A program made the translations under genes and the position numbers. A stretch of 64,000 nt of DNA, from NCBI RefSeq assembly GCF_030812255.1, contig NZ_JAUSSH010000004.1, positions 62,001 to 126,000 on the forward strand. The letters are read 5' to 3'. This document shows positions 18,219-32,883 of the stretch, piece by piece. The notes under the pieces are model-generated. The model searched no databases. It was not told the DNA's origin and worked only from the letters and a program-made list of their open reading frames with translations. The stretch comes from Paeniglutamicibacter psychrophenolicus (GTDB taxonomy: Bacteria > Actinomycetota > Actinomycetes > Actinomycetales > Micrococcaceae). The first letter of the stretch is position 1; the number at the start of each line of letters is the position of its first letter.

Positions 18219-19985
18219 ATGAGTGCCACGAATACGGGCCGGCGGCGCCACACGGAAGCCCGGTTGCCGTCGCTGATCTCCCGGCTTGTCACCAAGGGCG
18301 TCCCGTTTGCCGACCTTCCGCTGCAACGGAAGGCCGGCTGGTCGCAAACGCCCATGCTGCTGGCGGTGGCCATCAGCTGCATCCTGGCGGCCATCACGGC
18401 CCCCGGGGAAATCTACGGGGACGGGCATTTCGTGGCAGGGGTGCTGTTGACACTGCTCAACAGCGTGTTGGCCTGGACCCTACCGTGGACGCGACTCGGC
18501 CCGCAGTCATACCTCTCGATCCCCGCACTCGGGTTGGTGTCGGCAACCTTGATGGCGATCGGCGCCTATCCCTGGCTCAGCGGGGTCAGCCTGTTCATTG
18601 CCTTCCCGGTCTTCTGGTTTGCCTGGTCCGGTGTCATCCCCCGCACAACGCTGCTGCTCTCGTTCGTCGTGCCGCTGGCAGCGACCTGGCTGCAATTGTG
18701 GCACCACGGCACTGCCTTCTCCCTGGAGGCAATGTCCAGGCCGATGCTCGTGCCATTGGCCATCCTGGCCCTGGCCACCACCACGGTCATCGCCGCATAC
18801 AACGCCACGCTGGCCGAACGGCAGCTGCGCGCGACCCTGGCCACCAGCAGGCGGCAGACCCACCTGCTGAACGCCGTGCTCAATGCGGCAAACGTCGGCG
18901 TCGTCGTGGTGGATCGCGACGGCCACGACGTGTTCATGAACGACGTCCAACGCTTCCAGCACCGACATGCCACCCCGGAGGGCAATCCCAATCCCAACGA
19001 GTCCCAGCTGCTGATACGCGCTGTCTCCCCCGACTATGAGCCGGCCGGCGAGCTCCTGGATCCCCGTGACCGGCCGGTCATCCGTGCGATCCGCCAAGAG
19101 GAATTCACCGACGAACTATTTGCGATGGGTCCGCTCTCCAACCCCATGTACCTGTCCACCTCGGCCCGCTCGTTCTTTGGCGAAGACGGTGCCTACGACG
19201 GGGCGGTGACCATGTTCAAGAACATCACTCCGCTGATCGAGGCTTCAAAGACCCGCGACCGCTTCCTGGCCAACGTGAGCCACGAACTTCGCACCCCACT
19301 GACCTCGATCCTGGGCTACCTCGAACTGCTCCAGGACGATGCCAGCCTGAACCACTCCCAAAAGCATTCCGTGGATGTGATCTCACGGAATTCCGAGCGG
19401 ATGCTGCACATGGTCAACGACCTGCTCACCGCGGCAGCCGGGCACCACCAAGTCAATATTGTCGCCATGGACCTCGGAGCGGTGATCCACGCCCAGATCG
19501 AGTCGCTGTACCCGCGTGCCGAAACCGCGGGGATCGCGTTGCTCGAGGGAAACCTTTGCCACGAGGCCGTGCTGGGAGATCCGTTGCGACTGGGACAGGT
19601 GGTGGACAACCTCGTGTCCAATGCCATCAAGTACTCCGACGCGGGGGGCTCGGTCACGGTTGAGATGAACTGCAACAACAAGGAGATCTCGCTCCGGGTC
19701 ATCGACACCGGGCACGGGATGTCCGATATGGACCTCCAGGGCCTCTTTACCCGCTTCTTCCGCACCGACAGGGCCAGGCGCTCCGGGCTGCCTGGTGTCG
19801 GTCTTGGACTGGCCATAAGCCACGAACTGGTCGATGCCCATGGCGGGACGATCACGGCCGAGAGCAAGCTGGGCGCGGGAACGACCATGACCGTCACCTT
19901 GCCGCGCAAGTCCCCGGACTCCGGCACGGGATCCTCGGTCCGCCCGCTGGGCTTTCCGTCCGTGCACCCGGACTCTCGCCGCTGA
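18219..19985 (+). CDS. Membrane sensor histidine kinase
   Basis: This 588-residue kinase opens with a basic tail, then about six membrane helices (residues ~45-200), a PAS-like segment (LNAANVGVVVVDRDGHDVFM), and a HisKA/HATPase core. His355 is in SHELRTPLTSILGYLELL. The N-box reads VVDNLVSNAIKYSD, the G1 box DTGHGMS and the G2 box GVGLGLAISHELVDAHGG. The ligand is unknown. No regulator follows on the same strand; an OmpR-type regulator lies 0.7 kb downstream in the opposite direction, with an Hpt-like gene between them, so these three may form one signalling unit. Confidence 0.92.
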   Translation: MSATNTGRRRHTEARLPSLISRLVTKGVPFADLPLQRKAGWSQTPMLLAVAISCILAAITAPGEIYGDGHFVAGVLLTLLNSVLAWTLPWTRLGPQSYLSIPALGLVSATLMAIGAYPWLSGVSLFIAFPVFWFAWSGVIPRTTLLLSFVVPLAATWLQLWHHGTAFSLEAMSRPMLVPLAILALATTTVIAAYNATLAERQLRATLATSRRQTHLLNAVLNAANVGVVVVDRDGHDVFMNDVQRFQHRHATPEGNPNPNESQLLIRAVSPDYEPAGELLDPRDRPVIRAIRQEEFTDELFAMGPLSNPMYLSTSARSFFGEDGAYDGAVTMFKNITPLIEASKTRDRFLANVSHELRTPLTSILGYLELLQDDASLNHSQKHSVDVISRNSERMLHMVNDLLTAAAGHHQVNIVAMDLGAVIHAQIESLYPRAETAGIALLEGNLCHEAVLGDPLRLGQVVDNLVSNAIKYSDAGGSVTVEMNCNNKEISLRVIDTGHGMSDMDLQGLFTRFFRTDRARRSGLPGVGLGLAISHELVDAHGGTITAESKLGAGTTMTVTLPRKSPDSGTGSSVRPLGFPSVHPDSRR

Positions 19986-20001
19986 AACTGCGGCTTAAAA
20001 A

Positions 20002-20041
20002 CAAAGTGTGAGTTCGAGGTGCACCTCTAACTCACACTTTG
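20002..20041. repeat. 40-bp near-perfect palindrome (possible leftward terminator)
   Basis: CAAAGTGTGAGTT (20002-20014) pairs with AACTCACACTTTG (20029-20041), and the 12 bases between are themselves the palindrome GAGGTGCACCTC flanked by one mismatched pair. Read leftward the stem is followed by TTTTTAAG, so it could terminate minus-strand transcription; read rightward there is no U-run. It lies 17 bases after the kinase stop codon. Confidence 0.75.
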
Positions 20042-20283
20042 CCAGGTTCGTCGAGTTCCACTCACGCCCCCATGATGCGAGTGAAGAACCTTGAATTGGT
20101 ATCCGGGAACTCATCACTTTCCCCGTTTGCCGGCGGCACGGGTTCCCCCGATCCTCCAGCAATCAACACTATTCCTTGACAACATCAATTTCTCGTCCAA
20201 ACGCAGGCAATATTGCCGCACAGTATCCTCAAAAATCTTGGAGACTTCCTTGAGGTGGTCTTGAGCGATTTTGGGGCCCGTTC

Positions 20284-20715
20284 GTGAGCTTCGCGCAGCA
20301 TGATGGGACCATGAAGTTCCCGCCCATTTCCCCAGACGACGCTGTGTGTACGCAGACCCTGGGAAAATTGTGCTCGGAACTGGGGCCGCAATCCGTCGAC
20401 GAGTTCATTGCCCAATTCAAGACGCTTCTGCCCCTGCGAATCACACGGTTGAACCAGGCTCATTCCTTGCACGACGAAACCGCGGGACAGGATGCCGCGC
20501 TCTCCTTGAAGTCCGCGGCAACCATGGCCGGCGCCCACGGCCTGGCCGGGCTGGCTTTTCTCCTGCATGATGCTTTCAGGGACGACCAGCGGGAAACCCA
20601 GGGCGAACTCATTGGCCGCATCGAGCGGGCAGGGATCACGATCCTTGCGGTGTTGGGCGAACCCGGATTTGCCGAGCGCGCGCTCAAGGCATATCTGGGG
20701 TCGGCTAGCGCCTAG
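20284..20715 (+). CDS. Hpt-like helical protein lacking the phospho-acceptor histidine
   Basis: The 143-codon product is all-helical and has the central helix of a histidine-phosphotransfer domain: AALSLKSAATMAGAHGLAGL. In Hpt domains this reads AAHxLKxxAxxxGA, with His as phospho-acceptor; here that position is Leu (CTC), one base from His. Other framework residues are kept. It may have become a phosphorylation-independent adaptor, or may be decaying. GTG at 20284 or ATG at 20311 could start it. Its 3' end overlaps the convergent response-regulator gene by 11 bases. Confidence 0.65.
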   Translation: MSFAQHDGTMKFPPISPDDAVCTQTLGKLCSELGPQSVDEFIAQFKTLLPLRITRLNQAHSLHDETAGQDAALSLKSAATMAGAHGLAGLAFLLHDAFRDDQRETQGELIGRIERAGITILAVLGEPGFAERALKAYLGSASA

Positions 20716-21496
20716 CCACCGCGCGGTAACCAACCCCGCGCACGGTTTCAATCCAGCGCGGTTCCTGGGCGGAGTCTCCCAGCTTGCGCCGCAGATTCCC
20801 CACATGCACCTCCACGGACCGCTCATCGGAGGCCGAGACGTAGGTACCGGCATCGGAATCCTCGTTGCGCAACCGCCTCACTAGATCGGTTTTGGTACGG
20901 ATGTGCCCCTTCGCACCCAGGAGCGATTCGAGCAGCGTGAACTCCGTCGGCGTGACGACTTTTGCATCCCCGTCAACGTGGACCGAGTAGGTGGCCACGT
21001 TCATCACCAATCCGTTGAGGCTTCGCAGGTGGGCCTCGTCGGTGGCCGCCTCGTCCTGGGCCTGGGCCGGAGGTCGGTTTTCACCGGGCGTGGCGTCGTG
21101 TGCTGTGCTGTTGGGGCTGGTGCGCCGGCGCATGATTGCGTCGACCCTGGCACGCAGCTCACGAGGTCGGAACGGCTTGGTGACATACTCGTCGGCACCT
21201 GATTCCAGCCCCAAGACCGTGTCGATCTCGTCGGACCGTGCGGTGAGCATCAGGATGTGCGCGTCGGAGACGCTGCGGATCCGGCGGGCGGTTTCGAACC
21301 CGTCAATGTCCGGCAAACCGATATCCAAGGTGACCAGATCGGGATGGTGGGCTTCCACCAATTTCATGCCGGTAACCCCCGAGTCGGTGGAATGGACGTC
21401 AAACCCGGATTGCTGCAGGACGACCTCGAGCAGTCCCCGGATGTCGGCGTCGTCTTCCACGACCACTGCGATACGGCGTTCGGTCAACTTGTTCAC
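20705..21496 (-). CDS. OmpR/PhoB-family response regulator
   Basis: The receiver domain (residues ~8-122) has acidic VVEDDAD, the phospho-acceptor Asp in LVTLDIGLPDIDGF, LMLTAR and the lysine of EYVTKPFRPRELRARV. A 45-residue polar linker leads to a winged helix (VVTPTEFTLLESLLGAKGHI, SVEVHVGNLRRKLGD, IETVRGVGYRAVAR). It should bind direct repeats upstream of target genes. The start may be GTG 21496 or TTG 21487; AGGTGA suits the latter. Its natural partner is probably the kinase at 18219-19985, although the two genes face each other. Confidence 0.92.
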   Translation of the reverse strand: MNKLTERRIAVVVEDDADIRGLLEVVLQQSGFDVHSTDSGVTGMKLVEAHHPDLVTLDIGLPDIDGFETARRIRSVSDAHILMLTARSDEIDTVLGLESGADEYVTKPFRPRELRARVDAIMRRRTSPNSTAHDATPGENRPPAQAQDEAATDEAHLRSLNGLVMNVATYSVHVDGDAKVVTPTEFTLLESLLGAKGHIRTKTDLVRRLRNEDSDAGTYVSASDERSVEVHVGNLRRKLGDSAQEPRWIETVRGVGYRAVARR

Positions 21497-21637
21497 CTTT
21501 TCAGCTACATTCGATTGGCGCCATCAACTTTCGCCAATGCACTGGTCGTTAGTCTAACGATTTCCCGATCAAGTGGTGCAGCTTAAACGAAATCGGCCTT
21601 GACGAGATTTCTCAAGTCAAGACCGATACCGTATCCG

Positions 21638-21722
21638 CGGAGGATGGGGGATTTGAACCCCCGAGGGCGTGAACCCAACACGCGTTCCAGGCGTGCGCCA
21701 TAGGCCGCTAGGCGAATCCTCC
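21638..21722 (-). tRNA. tRNA-Ser (anticodon GGA)
   Basis: The minus strand folds as a class II tRNA: acceptor GGAGGAT/ATCCTCC, D-arm, anticodon stem CACGC/GCGTG with loop CTGGAAC giving GGA, a long variable arm, and T-arm with GGTTCAAAT. Discriminator G fits serine. The CCA end is not encoded. Confidence 0.95.
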
Positions 21723-21999
21723 AGCTTGCTCCAAAGAGCAGGTTCCAGCATAGCGGACAATTTCGATGACAACTAATCGACGCTCGAAGCCCACCCCCAA
21801 AGGTTCTTGGCGCAACCCGAATTCCCTTCCCGCACACCCCCGGATGGCCCCTGCCGCACTCCACAGCCCGGCAGGGGCCGGGAGCGGGAAAGTCCGCGAC
21901 GGGGTGAACTGGAACATGGGAAAATTTGCGGCGCACCAGAGCAATTCAGGGCCCGAGGGAGGCGGCGTGCCGCCTGCCGGGTCTCGTTACTATGCCGGA

Positions 22000-23466
22000 A
22001 TGGACGGCATCTGGAGCACCCTTGCGGAGAACTTCCTGGCACGGAACCCCCTCATGCGGGCAGTAGCGAAGCTCACATCAACCCATTCCCCGCGCACGCC
22101 GGCACAGGGCCTGAACCAGCTGGGCGAGCTAAGCCGGATCCGCGCCATGATCGACGGGCTGGAGTCCACATTGCTGGCAGACACCTCCGAGATGGTGCAG
22201 CGCGGCATGCCCACCCCGCTGTCGGAGGAGAACCCCACGCTCTTTGACTACAAGCGGGAGATCGAGGAACACGGCTACCCGCTCTCCCGGCTGGACCAGG
22301 ACCTGAACCGGTCCTCCTTCGTGGCCGAGGCCGCCCTGGTCACCAGGACCTCGGAGCATTCCACCTTCAACAGGTTGGCCACCGCCGAAGGCCTGCGGAC
22401 CGTGCACGAAGCCTCCCTCTTCGCCTTGTACAGCGGCTCCATCACCTCACGCACAGCCGCCGCGCTGGTGAAACAGACCCGCGGAATCCCACGCGCAACG
22501 GCCCAACAGATCGAGGCGAGCCTGCTTCCCACCGCCACCACAGCCTCCGACGCGGCCATGGCATTGCGCATCAAGCGCACCCGGGAGCGCATGCATCCGG
22601 AACCGGCCGCGGACCGCAGGTCGCGGGCGGAGACGGGGCGTTCGCTGGCGTGGTGGCCCGAAGAAGACGGGATGGCTGTGCTGCAGGCCTACCTGCCCGC
22701 CGAGGACGTGCTGGCCATTTACAACACCGTCTCCGTTCACGCCAACATGCTGCTCCCGGGTGAAGCGGACCGGGCGCTGGGCCAGCTGCGTGCCGACGTG
22801 TTCAGGGATTCGCTGCTCGAGGGCTGGCCCGGGCAGCCCACGAAGAAGCCTCCGCCCTTTGTGGGGCTGACAATCCCGGCGCTGGAGCTGCTGGCCAACC
22901 CGGAGCGCGGGACCGCCAACCTTGAGGGGTATGGACCCATACCGCTCGGTGTCGCGGTGCGGCTGGCCGCCACGGCGCCGTCGCTGCGGCCCATTCTCAC
23001 CGACCCGTGGACCGGTTCCGTCCTGGACCTGGGCCGCAAGCGCTACAAGCCCTCCAAGGCGTTGCGTGATTTCCTGCGGGTGCGCGACGAGCATTGCCGG
23101 TTTCCCGGGTGCCGGCGGGCCCCGGAGCTCTCCGAGTTCGACCACATCGACGATTGGGCAACCGGAGGCGGAACCTCGGCGCGCAATGCCCAGCTGTTGT
23201 GCAAGCGGCACCAGATCTACAAGCATGTGTTGGGCTGGCAGGCGGTATACCTGGGCAACGGGTCACTGCAATGGCGCACCCCGCACGGACTGACGCAGCT
23301 GGAGCTGCCCGACGGGCTGCTGTACCCCCGCCCCCTGGGCCCCGAAGCGCCGCCGATCCAGCTGATGCTTCCCGGAACCACGATCGATGCGCAGGCCAAG
23401 CGGTTGTTGGGCTGGAACGAGTCAGAGAAGATCCCGGGGATCGGCGACGACTCCCCCGAGCCGTGA
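22000..23466 (+). CDS. DUF222-HNH endonuclease family protein
   Basis: The protein joins an N-terminal DUF222 helical region (from LGELSRIRAMIDGLESTLLA) to a C-terminal HNH motif: CRFPGCRRAPELSEFDHID, then WATGGGTSARNAQLLCKRH. Such genes occur in many copies in actinobacteria and are suspected to be mobile or phase-variable elements; their activity is little studied. The frame is open back to 21766, but the first ~78 codons are low-complexity and overlap the tRNA-Ser promoter region, so ATG 22000 is preferred. It sits between tRNA-Ser and the SRP RNA. Confidence 0.85.
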   Translation: MDGIWSTLAENFLARNPLMRAVAKLTSTHSPRTPAQGLNQLGELSRIRAMIDGLESTLLADTSEMVQRGMPTPLSEENPTLFDYKREIEEHGYPLSRLDQDLNRSSFVAEAALVTRTSEHSTFNRLATAEGLRTVHEASLFALYSGSITSRTAAALVKQTRGIPRATAQQIEASLLPTATTASDAAMALRIKRTRERMHPEPAADRRSRAETGRSLAWWPEEDGMAVLQAYLPAEDVLAIYNTVSVHANMLLPGEADRALGQLRADVFRDSLLEGWPGQPTKKPPPFVGLTIPALELLANPERGTANLEGYGPIPLGVAVRLAATAPSLRPILTDPWTGSVLDLGRKRYKPSKALRDFLRVRDEHCRFPGCRRAPELSEFDHIDDWATGGGTSARNAQLLCKRHQIYKHVLGWQAVYLGNGSLQWRTPHGLTQLELPDGLLYPRPLGPEAPPIQLMLPGTTIDAQAKRLLGWNESEKIPGIGDDSPEP

Positions 23467-23539
23467 AAGCAGGAATACATGTGCCGACCGACGCATGCGG
23501 ATTTCGGGCCTGGGCCCTGTCTCGGGTAGACTATTTGAC

Positions 23540-23630
23540 GGCCCCTCATGTGGTGTCATCCTGTTGAACTCCCCCAGGACCGGAAGGTAGCAAGGGTAGA
23601 TGGGCTCTGGCAGGTGCATGAGGGGCCTTT
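23540..23630 (+). ncRNA. ffs: Signal recognition particle RNA, small (4.5S) bacterial type
   Basis: GGCCCCTCATG at 23540 pairs with CATGAGGGGCC ending at 23627. The SRP-defining apical domain lies between: AGGACCGGAAGGTAGCA followed by a symmetric helix, with the GGAA tetraloop and the 'AGCA' internal loop bound by Ffh. The 3' end runs into TTTA. A -10-like TAGACT lies about ten bases upstream of the 5' end. The RNA brings ribosomes translating membrane proteins to FtsY. Confidence 0.95.
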
Positions 23631-23696
23631 ACTATTTTCCCGCATCGAGTGTTGACCCAAGCACCTCGAATCCGGGAGTCGAAAGGGAGTAGGTCC

Positions 23697-24613
23697 ATGG
23701 GTTCCGGACGGTTCGCTCCCAGCCCCTCGGGAGAACTGCACCTGGGCAACCTGCGCACCGCGATCCTGGCCTGGCTCTTCGCCCGCTCCACCTCACGCGG
23801 ATTCCTCATGCGCGTCGAGGACCTCGACCGTGCACGTGCCGGCGCCGAGGAACTCCAGCTTGCCGACCTCGCCGCCATTGGGCTCACCTGGGATGGAGAA
23901 GTCGTGAGGCAGTCCGAGCGCTCCGGCCTCTATGCCGAGGCCCTTGGCTCGTTGCGGGCCCGCGGCCTGCTCTATGAGTGCTTCTGCACCCGGCGCGACA
24001 TTTCCGAGGCCTCCAGCGCCCCGCACGCCGCACCCGGAACCTACCCCGGGACCTGCCGGGATCTCACCGATGCCGAACGCGCCGCCAAGCGCGGGCTGCG
24101 CCCGGCAGCCTGGCGGCTTCGCACCGAGGCCGAAACCTTCACCGTCACCGACGTGCTGCACGGCCAATACACCGGGGTCGTGGATGACTTCGTGGTGCTG
24201 CGCAATGACGGGGTCCCGGCCTACAACCTGGCGGTGGTCGTCGACGACGCGGCCCAGGGCATCGACCAGGTGGTCCGCGGCGACGACTTGCTCTCCTCCG
24301 CCCCGCGGCAGGCCTACCTGGCCCGGATGCTCGGCGCCGAACCTCCGGCCTACGCCCATGTTCCGCTGGCCCTGAACGCGGCCGGCAAGCGCCTGGCCAA
24401 GCGCGATGGGTCGGTGACCCTGGGCCGGCTTGCCAGCGTGGGCATCGACGCCGCGGCGGCCCGCGCCATGATCCTCGCCTCGTTGGGGTTGCCCGGCGAC
24501 TCGCTCTCCGCTGCGTTGGCGGTCTTCGATCCAGCACTGCTGCCCACGCAACCGTGGGTCTTCACAACCGATCCGGGTGCGCATGCATCCGGAAAACCGA
24601 TAGGGTGGCCCTC

Positions 24614-24617
<4 letters not shown>
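23697..24617 (+). CDS. gluQ: Glutamyl-Q tRNA(Asp) synthetase
   Basis: This class I synthetase fragment (306 residues) activates glutamate and adds it to queuosine-34 of tRNA-Asp. It keeps the catalytic core only: GRFAPSPSGELHLGNLRTA (HIGH-type motif), a zinc site made from CFCTRR and TYPGTC, and KRLAKRDGS (KMSKS-type loop). The tRNA anticodon-binding domain of GluRS is absent, as expected. ATG 23697 is preferred because GGGAGT precedes it. The TGA overlaps the GTG of dnaX by four bases, which implies translational coupling. Confidence 0.93.
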
Positions 24618-28162
<3,545 letters not shown>

Positions 28163-28261
28163 CGGCCCGCCGGCCGGGACCAAGCGTCGGGGCCGGTGTG
28201 TAGTGTCTGGTGCACGCAACAAAGTCGCAGCGAACAGCAAGATTAGGCAGTGTGAATCCAA

Positions 28262-28924
28262 GTGTACGAAGGCGCAGTCCAGGAACTGATCGACGAATTG
28301 GGAAGGCTTCCGGGCATCGGCCCGAAGTCGGCCCAGCGCATTGCCTTCCACATCCTCGAGGCGGATGCGGAGGACATGAAGCGCCTGGCGCAGGTCATCT
28401 CCGTGGTCAAGGAACGGGTGAAGTTCTGCACCGTGTGCTTCAACGTCTCCGAGTCGGAGACCTGCTCGATCTGCCGCGACGAACGCCGCGGGGACGACAT
28501 CATCTGCGTGGTCGAGGAGTCCAAGGACGTCATCGCCATCGAGCGCTCGCGCGCCTTCACCGGCAGGTACCACGTGCTGGGCGGGGCCATCAACCCGATC
28601 AACGGCATCGGCCCGGAGCAATTGCACATCCGCGAGCTGATCGCCCGGCTGGGCGACGAACGCATCACCGAGATCATCCTGGCCACCGACCCGAACCTGG
28701 AGGGCGAGGCGACGGCCACCTACCTGGTGCGCACGCTGCGCCCACTGGGCATCAAGATCAGCCGGCTGGCCTCCGGGCTGCCGGTCGGCGGGGACCTCGA
28801 ATACGCCGACGAAGTCACCCTGGCCCGCGCCATCGAGGGGCGGCGCAACACCGCGCAGCCGGCCCCCGCCGCCCCGTTGGTGCGCACCGCCCCGCCCTCC
28901 CAGGAGCCGGTCTCCGCGTCTTGA
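28262..28924 (+). CDS. recR: Recombination mediator RecR
   Basis: RecR helps RecF/RecO load RecA at single-strand gaps. The protein has a helix-hairpin-helix ([20 protein letters not shown]), a C4 zinc finger ([16 protein letters not shown]), a Toprim core ([29 protein letters not shown]) and the Walker-B-like C-terminal segment ([20 protein letters not shown]). GTG 28262 is the likely start. A 20-residue Ala/Pro tail extends the usual ~200 residues. It lies downstream of dnaX on the same strand, but the ybaB/ebfC gene that often separates them is absent. Confidence 0.96.
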   Translation: MYEGAVQELIDELGRLPGIGPKSAQRIAFHILEADAEDMKRLAQVISVVKERVKFCTVCFNVSESETCSICRDERRGDDIICVVEESKDVIAIERSRAFTGRYHVLGGAINPINGIGPEQLHIRELIARLGDERITEIILATDPNLEGEATATYLVRTLRPLGIKISRLASGLPVGGDLEYADEVTLARAIEGRRNTAQPAPAAPLVRTAPPSQEPVSAS

Positions 28925-28952
28925 CCTTCCGGACCCGTTTTTCGGGTGCCTC

Positions 28953-31801
<2,849 letters not shown>

Positions 31802-31977
31802 CCTGTTTCACTCCTTGCTGGCTCTTCGGCCGGGGCATTTTCGGCGGCTGTCGGTGTTTCGCACCGATCAGCAGCCTTCGCCCCGTGCGACAACAGTGGC
31901 GCAGGCCACGAGCGGAAGTCAAGGGTCGACCCGGAGCGCCGAGCCGAAGCGCCAAACCGAAGAACCCGGCCGGGACG
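31802..31977 (-). promoter_or_regulatory. Promoter region of the Rieske-dmg operon
   Basis: Read leftward this 176-base gap carries a -35-like TTGACT near 31920, a small hairpin CGGTGCGAAACACCG (about 31855-31875), and AAGGAG before the Rieske ATG. It lies directly behind the IclR regulator gene, a usual place for that protein to bind. No glycine-type riboswitch fold was recognised. Confidence 0.45.
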
Positions 31978-32787
31978 TCAGCGGTCCGTGTAGCCCAGCG
32001 AAGCACTGATCTCCAGCCCGGCCCGCTTGAGGCCCTCCAGCAGGCCGGGCTGCTTTTCCGGGTCGAAGCGGAAGGCCGGGCCGGAGATGCTGACGGCCCC
32101 CACGACCGCCCCGAGGTGGTTGCGCACCGGCACCGCAACCGAGTTGATGCCCATCTCGAATTCCTCGCGGGCCTGCGCAAAGCCGTTCTTCACGACCTGC
32201 AGCAACTCCTTTTCCAAGGCGGTGCGCGTGCGGACGGTTTTGGCCGTGCGCTGGGGAAGCTTGGCGGCCTTCAGGATCCGTCCGCGCTCGTCGGCCCCCA
32301 GTGCCGCCAGCAGCACCTTCCCGCTGGAGGTCGCATGCAGCGGGGTGAGGCTGCCGAGCCAGTCGTATGTCGCCAGGGTCGAGGGGCCCATGGCCTGGTC
32401 GACATTGACCGCGTATTCCTCGCGCAGGACCGCGAGGTTGACGGTTTCCTTGTACTCCTCGGCCAGCCCCTCGAGGACCGGGCGGGCTTCGCCCACCAGC
32501 GAGAGCCGTCCGGGAATGGAGCTGGCAAGCTTCAGGATGCCGAACCCCAGCTCGTATTTCCCGCGGTTGGTGTTCTGCTGCACCATGCCGCGGGCCAGCA
32601 GCGAGCTCAGCAGGCGGGAAGCGGTGGACTTGTGGATGTCGAGTTCCTCGGCGACCTCGCCCACTCCGGAGCTTCCGTCCCGGCCCAGGATCTCCAGGAT
32701 CGCCAGCGCCCGGTCCACCGATTGGACGCCGCCGGGAACGGCATCGTCGCCGTCCGTTTCGGTGCCTTGCGGTTCGTCGACTGCCAA
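31978..32787 (-). CDS. IclR-family transcriptional regulator
   Basis: The 269-residue protein has an N-terminal winged helix (QSVDRALAILEILGRDGSSG, HKSTASRLLSSLLARGMVQ, KYELGFGILKLA) and the C-terminal IclR effector domain (LHATSSGKVLLAAL, EFEMGINSVAVPVRNHLGAV, GAVSISGPAFRF). Such proteins sense small organic acids or amines and usually control adjacent catabolic genes. The TTG at 32787 follows AAGGA about ten bases upstream. It is next to and co-directed with the Rieske-dmg operon, so it is the best candidate for its control. Confidence 0.92.
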   Translation of the reverse strand: MAVDEPQGTETDGDDAVPGGVQSVDRALAILEILGRDGSSGVGEVAEELDIHKSTASRLLSSLLARGMVQQNTNRGKYELGFGILKLASSIPGRLSLVGEARPVLEGLAEEYKETVNLAVLREEYAVNVDQAMGPSTLATYDWLGSLTPLHATSSGKVLLAALGADERGRILKAAKLPQRTAKTVRTRTALEKELLQVVKNGFAQAREEFEMGINSVAVPVRNHLGAVVGAVSISGPAFRFDPEKQPGLLEGLKRAGLEISASLGYTDR

Positions 32788-32883
32788 TGCTTTTCCGTCC
32801 TTCGTGCCGGTTAGTTTCTTTGGTCGCTACGCTCCAGCGTAGCGCTGGCCGGGCCGTCGGGCCCCGCGTCCGGGGCCGGGCGG

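Noticed and set aside
23540-23630. CRISPR array or tmRNA near the stable RNA genes
   Set aside because: No repeated spacer pattern and no tmRNA tag frame; the element matches SRP RNA instead.
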